From Beverwykella pulmonaria (Eukaryota > Ascomycota > Dothideomycetes > Pleosporales > Melanommataceae), in contig BCHH01000003.1 in the NCBI GenBank assembly GCA_001599595.1, positions 2,292,263 to 2,356,262 on the forward strand: 64,000 nt of DNA. Direction: 5' to 3'. Of the stretch, positions 56,067-64,000 are shown one piece after another; within the stretch, counting starts at the first letter, position 1, and every line of letters starts with the position of its first letter. The notes under the pieces are model-generated. The model saw only the letters and a list, made by a program, of their open reading frames with translations. It ran no database searches and had not been told where the DNA came from. Position numbers and translations under genes: made by a program.

Positions 56067-58573
56067 TAAACAGGCAGCTTGGCTATAATTTGGAACTCAT
56101 GCCTACAGGAGTTTTGGCCGGAACTTATAGAAGGACAAGACTTTTTCGCCCTCGTACCATGACCTTACTCAAGGCCCAGATGCTATGTAGTTGCTCAATT
56201 TGAGGTTGATCAATTTTTGGATATTGGTTGAAGAAGCTTGGGATTCGAGAAGTTGAAAGGATAGTGGGGAAGTCGTGTTTTGAAAGGATGTTCCAGTTCA
56301 GAAAATTTGTATAATAGTGACATAATCGTGAGCGGAAGGGATACTGTCACGATGAGAGGAAGCAGTCAATCGTCTAATGGTTAAATGTGTATATAAGGAT
56401 TGTGAAATTCGTAATGACCTGACTGCTTGCACAATGACTATAGATACCCACGAAGGGGAGCCAGCTATAACAGGACATATGGTAGAGCACGTGCAACACG
56501 TGACAAATACGGAGACAATCGTTTCCATGTTCTGGGCTCGAATAAAATTATCTTTGGAATTCGACAAGAAGACACCTTGCAATTCCTGTATCTCAGAGAA
56601 TCTAATCTCGGCCAGATCATCGTTATCTTAAGATGAAGGAATCTAAAGATAGCATCGCGGCAGCGGGTTTGGAACATCCTACATTGACTACATCAATCAC
56701 GAGAGGGCTCAGACACCATCTACCAGGTAACAAGATATGTTCCCCTGGGTACCACAGAAAAATGTTTGGCTAGAGGCTAAATCTACTGCGACTGTATACA
56801 TTCCATTATTCTCAAATACGCTGCATATTTAATGTTATCCTCACGTTGGTGGCGATCGAAGCGGCCCAGTTCTTCATTATGTCAGAGAATATGTTTCAAA
56901 AAGGAGGAAATTTATATTCAAGTCAAATTGCAAAATGGTATCGTCTGGATAAAGTCTACCATAAATGATCCACCACTTCGCCGTATAGATGTCTTCCAGG
57001 GCCAAAAAATATTCTTCGAGGATGAAGGTCAGTATATTTCAGGTCTTCTTAAGTTGGGTGATACATAAAATGCACTGAGATTCTGAGTTAAACAAATATT
57101 ATCCAGAACTGAAACCTGGAGTGCCTACACAAGCTAATTTTCGATGACTTGTATTCTCGCGCCAATATCACCTGTTCGTCCACCACGATGTTAAATTCTA
57201 CGGCTCGAAGGCTTGAAGGCTTGCCCTTTTTTACGAATGCAGAACTTTCGAAGAAGGATAAAAAGGTTGACCTTGAGAGAGAATACCTTGGAGGGATCTA
57301 GTCTCTTGCCGTAATGAGATTTAGGTAAGACCATCTTGTCTCTCATTGGGCTCGATTGAGCATGTCTACTGGACGAAGCAAGGTAGTCTTTTTGATTTTA
57401 CCCTTGCTTTTTAGTCGTCCGCCACCAGCTTAGCTGCTGGCCTTCTTCCTTTCCCATGCATCCTATTTAGTTCAGTCGTACGAAAGCAAGTCTGGAGGAC
57501 AAGACGCAAGTGGCAGCGTGCTGCAGAGCAGCCTTAATGCAGTTTTGCGTAGAAACTTGGAAATTTTGGGCCATCTTTCGGATTGAAGGGAATGTCATCA
57601 ATGTCCATCGCGACCGTCCATGGGGTTTGCGGGATAGATAAATTCTACAAGCAATGTCAACTCATGACTAAGCGGCCTTGAGCAATGCAACCCACGTGTG
57701 CACCCTCACATTGACACCGATTCCGATGGCACTCATTAGGTTTTGGTTGTGCTAATTTTGATACATCTCGTTGTCAATATGCGATTCTCGACACACCACA
57801 GTCCGACTGCGCCTCCGAGGCGCCAAAAATGGCAGATGGGCTGATAAGCGATCGCATGATGCATCCTCGCCTCACCCCATCAAACGCTGACATGAGATTT
57901 CCAGCTCCTCCAATTTGGAACAAGTTCCTTGTGTCCACCTGTCTGGAGTTGATGAGGATCCGCGGGAACTGAAACAGAGGAGCTGCAAAACCCCCGCTGC
58001 TTGGATGATCTTGTTCGGCGCTTCCTAGTATTTCCGCTCGCTCGTCTTTGACAATCTCGATCAGCATGAAGTACGAGTCGCACGCTCTTCCACATGTCAA
58101 CTATTGGCTGGGTCGCGCCATATCTGCATGTCTTGATTCAAACTTCCAGCTGTGGTCTCCAAAAAGCTACACATTTCCACCTTGGCGCCCACACCTGATA
58201 CAAACTCGGAGCCCGCGATTGCCAGAAAAAGATGGGCACTCGATGTTACACGCCTTAGCATGTCTTCTTTACAGCGCTCTGTTCCCCACTGGGCAGAATT
58301 GCAGGGATATTGTGTCCACTTTAACATTTGCGCTAGAGCTCGTCTCAGCCAATGAGCTCCGCGACCAAACACATTGACACCAAAATTGACACCCGGAAGC
58401 AGGGATTGCATCCCGTATTCCATGGGCTGCAGATCTCATCCCATGACGAAACGGGGATTCCGAGGTAACCCTGAGTTTCTTTGACGGGCTCGTTTTCTTT
58501 GCTGTTTCTTTCTTTCTCGTCGTCATTCACTCTCTTTTATAAGTTGCATCGTTCGCTCGTTGTTAAGTCGATA
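56067..58573. other. Mostly intergenic; possible unresolved minus-strand gene at 57534-58423
   Basis: No gene can be modelled confidently. On minus, open pieces at 58423-58097 (LRRVTSSAHLFLAIAGSEF), 58100-57774 (FQFPRILINSRQVDTRNLFQ, IGGAGNLMSAFDG) and a last piece stopping at 57534 (WTVAMDIDDIPFNPKDGPKF) look partly protein-like, but I found no consistent splice joins and recognise no family. The 56.1-57.4 kb part is AT-rich with short frames only. Confidence 0.3.
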
Positions 58574-60126
58574 ATGGCGTTTCCAAGCCGCGCCAGTTTG
58601 GATGCCGCTCCACTTCTCGAAGCCGAAACGGAGGAGAAAGCCGTTGATGGTATGATTAGCTGTGCCCTCTGAACATTCAGTATCCTGACTATCGCTCTTC
58701 TGTAGGCCAGCAAAGTCGAGCCATAGAGTTCCTTCATACATGTACGCGGAAGATCAACGCGCGGTCCATCATTGCGACATTGCGGCCCAGTTTCCTCCAT
58801 CGCGCCTCGAGCGCGACACCCCCCAAACCACAACATCCGACGGCATGGTTAGACGGTGTCCGTGGATACGCCGCGTTCTTCGTCTTCATCTACCACTTCC
58901 AGCATCTGTTCCATAAATCGTATAACATAGGGTATGGTGGCAACAACGGCAAGGATGACCACTGGCTGATCCAGCTTCCCATCATTCGTCTCATTTTTAC
59001 GGGAGGGCCGATGGTTTCGATATTCTGGGTATTGTCTGGAGTCTCGTTGTCTCTGAAGCCCATTCTGTTGGCCCGTAGCCAGAGTTGGGACAAGTTCTTC
59101 GACACGATGTTCTCCTCTGTCTTCCGGCGGGGTCTTCGACTCTACGTCCCCGTCATGTTCGTCCAGACCTGTGTGTTACTTGCTACGCTCATGGGCATGT
59201 TCAACCACGCGGGTGCGCTGTCCAAGGACTGGCCCTTCGGTGGCACAAACGAGAAAATGCAGGAAATTAAGGATACCAATGTCGAACAATTAAAAGACTG
59301 GTTCAAAGTAATGTGGGCCTTCCTGAACCCATTCAGGCCCAGCCGCCCTGGCTACGATCCACATCTCTGGACCATCCCGCTCGAATTTCGCAACTCGATA
59401 ATACTATTCGCTACCCTGGTCGGATTCGCAAAATTGCTGCCCCGGATTCGGATCATACTCACTGCAACGCTCTGGGCATACTGCATGGCCGTCAACGAGG
59501 GCGACGTCGCGCTCTTCATCGCCGGAATGGGAATTGCAGAGTACATGATCATTCTCGATGAAGCAGCCCAACAACTCCCCTCATCCGAGCCCAAAGCCGA
59601 CAAACCGAAGCAGAGCACGCGTGAGCAGGCCATATGGACCTTTGCTTGCATCGTGGGACTGCATTTCCTCTCCTTCCCAGCCTGGAACCACGAGCACTCT
59701 CTCGGCTACGAAACTCTGTACAACATCACCCCCACGTTCTTCAACTCGGCAGAAATGACATGGACGCGCTTCGGGGCCGCGATGTTCATTCTCTGCTTAT
59801 CTGGCTGCGAGATTTTGCGGCGGCCGTTTCAGACTCCACTCGCTATATACCTCGGCAAGATCTCGTTCCCGTTGTACATCGTGCATGGCCCGATTTGTCA
59901 TACGCTGGGGTTCGTGTTCGTGGAGGGCGCCTTTGCGATAACGGGGTCAACAACTTTTGTGGGCTATGAGATGGGTGTGATACTGGCGTTTTTGCTAGTT
60001 ACGGGGGTGGTGGTGTTTTTGGCGGATTTGTTGATGCGGACGATTGATATACCAAGTGTGAGGTTTGGGAGGACATTGCAGAATAGGTGGTCGATACCTA
60101 CGGCGGTGGCGTCGAGGCGGATATGA
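58574..60126 (+). CDS. Acyltransferase-3 family membrane O-acyltransferase, copy 2
   Basis: Exons are 58574-58649 and 58706-60126 (498 aa; GTATGA donor, CTGTAG acceptor). A cytosolic N-terminus (MAFPSRASLDAAPLLEAETE) precedes TAWLDGVRGYAAFFVFIYHF, which holds the conserved His of the family. Then IIRLIFTGGPMVSIFWVLSG, SVFRRGLRLYVPVMFV, HLWTIPLEFRNSI and, near the end, PLAIYLGKISFPLYIVHGPI. Roughly ten membrane helices. Same architecture as the gene at 44933 but clearly diverged. The substrate is probably a glycan or a small hydroxylated compound, taking an acyl group from acyl-CoA; this is inferred from the family. It lies tail-to-tail with the polymerase eta gene. Confidence 0.88.
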
Positions 60127-60287
60127 GTTGAGATAGAGTATGATATTATAAGGTTGAATATAGAGGTTAGAGTTGTAAATACGTTTCATGAATATTCTTT
60201 GAACTCGAGATTGATATGAGAAGTATTCCTGCAGGCGGAAAGCGTGATGGACTTAAACCCGACGCCTCGGGATATATTGTAGGACCG

Positions 60288-62456
60288 CTACCGCCCAAAA
60301 GCCAACTTAGCCTGCCCCTTTCCCCTTCTACCCCCACCCCCAGTTTCAGCACCAGGCGGCCTCCCTCTTCCCCTTCCCGGCGTCTTCTTCGCTTGTCCAC
60401 TAGCCTCATTCCAAGAAGCTGACCCCCCACTCCTCTCCTCCTGCCGAATCTCCTTGGACAAATCCATAGCAAAGTGGAAGTCCTCGTGTTCTAGTTTCTC
60501 GCCCGAGGGGAGATGCGCGTTACAGCGGGGACAGAAGAATGTGTCGAGTCTCTTTTGGTGAAGGGGAGCTTTGTGAGGGAGAAGGGGGTCGGCATCGGGT
60601 GGGCGGTGTTGATGGAAGAGAGATGTGTGAGGGATTATGGGGGGTTGGGCGGATGGGGGCGTGTTCCTTCTGTACGGGTCGTTGACAGAATTTCTGTGGT
60701 CTGAAGTGGGTGTAGACGGTCTTTGCATGGGCATCGGCGAGTCTGCGTCGTCTTGTGGTAGAGGTTCAAACGCATCGCTCCCCTCACCATCCTCAATATG
60801 GTCCTCCTCCTCCTCCTCCTCCTCTTCTTCCACTCTTGTAGACTCCCGACTAGCTTTCAGCACCGCCCTTGCGGCATCAAAGTCCCTCCTCTGCTCACCC
60901 TTCCCAAAGAAGTTATGAATATTGCCTTTCTCCCTCTTCCTCTTCTTCATCGGTGGCTCGCTGAAGCCTACTCCTGATCTTCCGCTCGAAAGCATCGCTT
61001 TCGCCTCGTTACCTCTGACTAAGAAGCCGCTGATGCCTTTGTTATTCGCGATGCCGTCTTCAAAGCCGCCGACGCTGAGGGAGAGATTGATACATGGCCA
61101 TGCTCGGCCGTCGACAACGACTTGAGCGAGGAGATTCTTAGCGAGGTCGAAGAGCATGGCTTCTGAGAGAGGTTTGCCCTGGGGTATGGGGCTTTGCCTG
61201 CTCCTTGTCTGTGAGCCCTGGCGATGATGCAGGTTGATGGTTCTAGGCCTTCTCTTGTTCTCCAAAACGCCTTCTTCCACACATCTCGAGAAGATGTCTG
61301 CGACGAAGATCCGCAGCCATCGCACACCCTGCTCGAAGGAGTTGATTGCCGGTCGGAAAGACTTTGCTGAAAGCATACTCTTGATTTGTGTCCGGGGGTT
61401 GACCTCGCTGTTATCTTCTCCTCGTATCGTAGAGTAAAGCCAGGATCCAGTATCGTCGCCCAATCGCTTCAACTGCTCCAACGGCTGGTCCAATAAGTCC
61501 TTCACCGTATCCGTGCCAAACATTGCAACAACCTCATCCCCCAACTTCCCGCCTAGCATCCTAATCTTTGTGAACTTGAACTCGGCTAGAAAGTGCGGTA
61601 TGGCACGACGGCGAATGATAGTCTGTGAATTCGGCTTCTTATGCGCCGAACCCAATTTGGCTAACATCTTATTCCTCGACACACCCGCCGAGCATGTATA
61701 TCCCAGCTGCTCGTAGATGCACTTCCGCACATCTCTCACAATCTCCGACGCAATGACCATACAAACATCATCCCAATCCGGATCTGTATCCTCACCGTCT
61801 TCGTCCCCAATCCCCACAACCGCATCCGCTGCCCAGTCCAGCACCGTCGTCGAGGGCCGGGGCAAATACTCGGACGGATCGTCGTACGGCGGGGGCCCCC
61901 TCAATTCGGGATATCGCTCCAACAGTATCCCATGGACCTGCGCGCCCAAATCCAAAAACACCTCATCCACACTCGCCTTCTCCACTCGCTGCTCCTTTTG
62001 GGGTAAAAACTCCTTTATACACTTCAAGATCCTGCGACTCTCCTTCCGATACGGATCCAGGCTCACTTTGTGCGTGGCGATGTGCTTAAAAGCGTCCTCG
62101 TGGTACGCCCACTTCTCGTCGCCCTCCTTCCACGTGGCAACGTGCTGCAGTATGAGATCTGGACACACTTTCAGCGCCTCGGTGGAGGTGACGTGTCTGC
62201 TGAGGCCGTAGGCGCGCGCGGGGTAGTTGATCGCAATGAGGCCCTGCCATTGCTGAACGGCGAGCGGCTTTGAGGGGTCGAGACCGAGGCGGACGCTCTC
62301 GCATTGTGCGTAGAAGGCGTCGAGGTCGACGTGGGCGATTACGCGGAGGGGAGTGGTGACGCTGTAGGATTTAAGCTGCGCGAGCTGTTTGTATGTGAAG
62401 CGCGATTTTAGCGCGCAACGAGGGGAGGAGGCGAAGGATACGGCAGGGGAGGACAT
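60288..62456 (-). CDS. rad30: DNA polymerase eta (Y-family translesion polymerase)
   Basis: Intronless, 722 aa. Catalytic core of Y-family polymerases: VIAHVDLDAFYAQCESVRLG with metal-binding Asp residues, INYPARAYGLSRHVTSTEA fingers region, EKASVDEVFLDLG with the Asp-Glu pair, and CSAGVSRNKMLAKLGSAHKK. A polymerase-associated domain follows. Toward the C-terminus are a PIP-like IHNFFGKG, a poly-Glu stretch, and a ubiquitin-binding UBZ finger (FFCPRCNAH ... HEDFH, near residues 638-665), then a basic tail ending GQAKLAFGR. The family bypasses UV cyclobutane dimers at stalled forks by binding ubiquitinated PCNA. Length and domain order are normal, so it is probably functional. Confidence 0.96.
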   Translation of the reverse strand: MSSPAVSFASSPRCALKSRFTYKQLAQLKSYSVTTPLRVIAHVDLDAFYAQCESVRLGLDPSKPLAVQQWQGLIAINYPARAYGLSRHVTSTEALKVCPDLILQHVATWKEGDEKWAYHEDAFKHIATHKVSLDPYRKESRRILKCIKEFLPQKEQRVEKASVDEVFLDLGAQVHGILLERYPELRGPPPYDDPSEYLPRPSTTVLDWAADAVVGIGDEDGEDTDPDWDDVCMVIASEIVRDVRKCIYEQLGYTCSAGVSRNKMLAKLGSAHKKPNSQTIIRRRAIPHFLAEFKFTKIRMLGGKLGDEVVAMFGTDTVKDLLDQPLEQLKRLGDDTGSWLYSTIRGEDNSEVNPRTQIKSMLSAKSFRPAINSFEQGVRWLRIFVADIFSRCVEEGVLENKRRPRTINLHHRQGSQTRSRQSPIPQGKPLSEAMLFDLAKNLLAQVVVDGRAWPCINLSLSVGGFEDGIANNKGISGFLVRGNEAKAMLSSGRSGVGFSEPPMKKRKREKGNIHNFFGKGEQRRDFDAARAVLKASRESTRVEEEEEEEEEDHIEDGEGSDAFEPLPQDDADSPMPMQRPSTPTSDHRNSVNDPYRRNTPPSAQPPIIPHTSLFHQHRPPDADPLLPHKAPLHQKRLDTFFCPRCNAHLPSGEKLEHEDFHFAMDLSKEIRQEERSGGSASWNEASGQAKKTPGRGRGRPPGAETGGGGRRGKGQAKLAFGR
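60802..60831 (-). repeat. CTC-type microsatellite coding poly-Glu
   Basis: A run of CTC/TTC triplets on +, read as GAG/GAA codons on minus, giving about ten consecutive Glu residues in the linker of polymerase eta. Confidence 0.85.
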
Positions 62457-64000
62457 AGCGGGCGAAGGTTACTGCATGTTCAGTGTTGGGTGCCAAAATC
62501 CAGAATAGTAGGGTTGAAGGCGGATTGGATGTTTTGCGGTTGTGGGTCGATCGGCGGTGGTGTCGGCGACCAGGATCTCCGACGCGTCTTCCCGAGATCC
62601 CGTGCATGCGCGTCATTCATCCCCATCCCCCAAGCGAGCAATAGAGGATGCCACAAACCACGCATCGACACATGAGTAAAAGCAAAAAGCCCATGGGAGG
62701 CCATACGATGCCTACAGGGAAATCATATTGTCATTGGTGCTCTTCGTCAAAATGTAAGCCAACGCAGAAGGCTCTTCACGCTTCATACTATTACCTGTGC
62801 TTCGCTACATATCAAACCTTATGCAACACTAGAAACGTAGGCTAACATAACCCTCATACTACCTCATCCAGGCCCCATAGTCTCTTTGCCCAAACACCAA
62901 CTACAATTCTAGTTGCACGTCCACGACTTACAAAGTAAACTCAAGACTGCCTACTTCTTCCCAGCACATTCCCAACGAAGGTAGGTACCCGAGGAGCCCG
63001 CCACCACCGCCACGAGCTGAACACCCGCCTTTGTGCCCGATTACCTACCCACGATGCCCGATCTCCCCGCGCAAATGCCCAATGGAGGTGCTTTTGGGTT
63101 CCAGAGAAGCGGGATGCACGGAGAGATCCAGAGTTTCGGGGTGCGGCATGTGAAACAAGTGGGAGGTGGCGTGGTTGGTGAACAAGTGGAATAGGTTGGT
63201 GGATAGGTAGGAGAGCAGATAGGTGGCGTGAGGTACTGGGGCTGATGGTGCTATTATGTACACAGTAGGTCGTATGGAGACACGGCACAAAGTACATCGT
63301 GTGGCCGTTGCAACTCCGCTCCCAGCCCGACCATCTCGGTAGAGTTGATCCGAGACTTCGCCACGCCTTGAAAGCAGCCTCTATTCCTACAAGCAAACGA
63401 TCAGGAGACGTTGAACCATCACTCTACATGTCACTACAGTATCTATGCATGTCATTTCATGGACCCGAAGCAATGTGGGTCTCTTCAAGAGGGGAAGCAT
63501 CAACATTGCATGATCGTCTTGGAACTTCGTCTAATAAAACTGGTAGCGAGCGGCGAGATGCACGGAGACGTTCATATCAAGGTAGGCTCCGGCCTTGGCT
63601 CTGTAGTGGATTCCGCACAATGGGTCAAGGGAGTGCAATATGAAAAAGTATCACGTGTATCGCTAAGAAGGCAATCAATGTACCGTTGGGAGTGGATACC
63701 TATTACAGATATAGGTACATGATGATGGTGTGGTAGTGTGGGGCGTGGCGTGGGCGACATACCGGGCGTGGGGCGGGAACTGGGCGTGGGTGGTTGTGTA
63801 TAATGCAGGTGTCTAGAAGAATTTTCCTGCTTCAATTTAGGGTTGGGATTCTAGATTGAGCTGCCATATTTTGGGCATCAAAACTCCATGGAGGAACGGA
63901 AGACTGGATAGACTGCTTATCGGAGCAGATAGAGACTGAGGGCATCGACCCAAAGGGAATGGGAAAGGTCCGTAAACGGCAAGCTTGCAGCTGATGGGAA
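62457..64000. other. Intergenic, no supported gene
   Basis: About 1.5 kb upstream of the polymerase eta gene to the window end. Frames at 62941-63396 (-) and 63299-63722 (+) lack domains or compositional support. A GGCGTG-rich run occurs near 63740-63790. Confidence 0.4.

Noticed and set aside
57774..58100. Minus frame as a complete gene by itself
   Set aside because: Its ends do not match a start or domain boundary; kept only as part of an unresolved region.
62941..63396. Minus-strand frame of 151 codons near the window end
   Set aside because: No domain, unusual composition, overlapped by equal-length frames on both strands.

Overview
This window is nuclear DNA from a filamentous ascomycete (Pezizomycotina). 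Its genes carry short spliceosomal introns of about 46-115 bases with GT...AG ends and CTAAC/CTGAC-like branch sites. The gene families are typical of moulds: ArsH, MCT-type MFS, MYND/Mss51-like, DUF6601, a SesB-NACHT-ankyrin NLR-like protein, a fungal rhodopsin-domain protein and a GMC oxidoreductase. I cannot fix the class; Leotiomycetes or Dothideomycetes are guesses. No rRNA, tRNA or CRISPR array was recognised. Exon limits below were derived by hand from splice motifs and reading-frame continuity.

Layout. 1-4.2 kb is a plausible arsenic or metal-stress island: arsH (5' end off the window), a bZIP regulator and an MCT-like MFS transporter, all on +. 4.4-7.8 kb has a MYND zinc-finger protein (+) and a secreted PQQ-type beta-propeller (-). 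8.1-11.4 kb is a decayed stretch with a Tc1/mariner transposase remnant, one copy of a dispersed repeat and a multi-exon secreted-protein gene on -. 11.8-20.2 kb is a divergent pair: a DUF6601 membrane protein (-) and a very large NLR-like protein (+, 2219 aa). 22.4-26.5 kb carries a Ser/Thr-rich surface protein, a second copy of the dispersed repeat, foldback elements and two divergently transcribed paralogous 8-cysteine secreted proteins. 28-29.1 kb is an MDR dehydrogenase and 31.4-32.6 kb a Tyr/Thr-rich cell-wall protein.

33.7-46.5 kb is the most coherent block: a Stealth-type sugar-phosphate transferase with an EF-hand (-), a GT34 transferase (+), two GT8 paralogues (+, +) and an acyltransferase-3 membrane protein (+). 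A second acyltransferase-3 gene lies at 58.6 kb. All four transferases have an N-terminal membrane anchor. Together they look like a Golgi glycan assembly and O-acylation set, which I propose as a candidate undescribed surface-glycan cluster.

46.5-50.3 kb is repeat-rich and decayed: a broken single-pass membrane protein, an 89-bp inverted repeat and a MITE-like element. 50.4-51.6 kb is a rhodopsin-domain protein. 53.4-55.4 kb is a GMC oxidoreductase, followed by two gene fragments, one exon of an Rsp5-like C2 domain and the C-terminus of a multicopper oxidase. 60.3-62.5 kb encodes DNA polymerase eta. The last 1.5 kb shows no gene.
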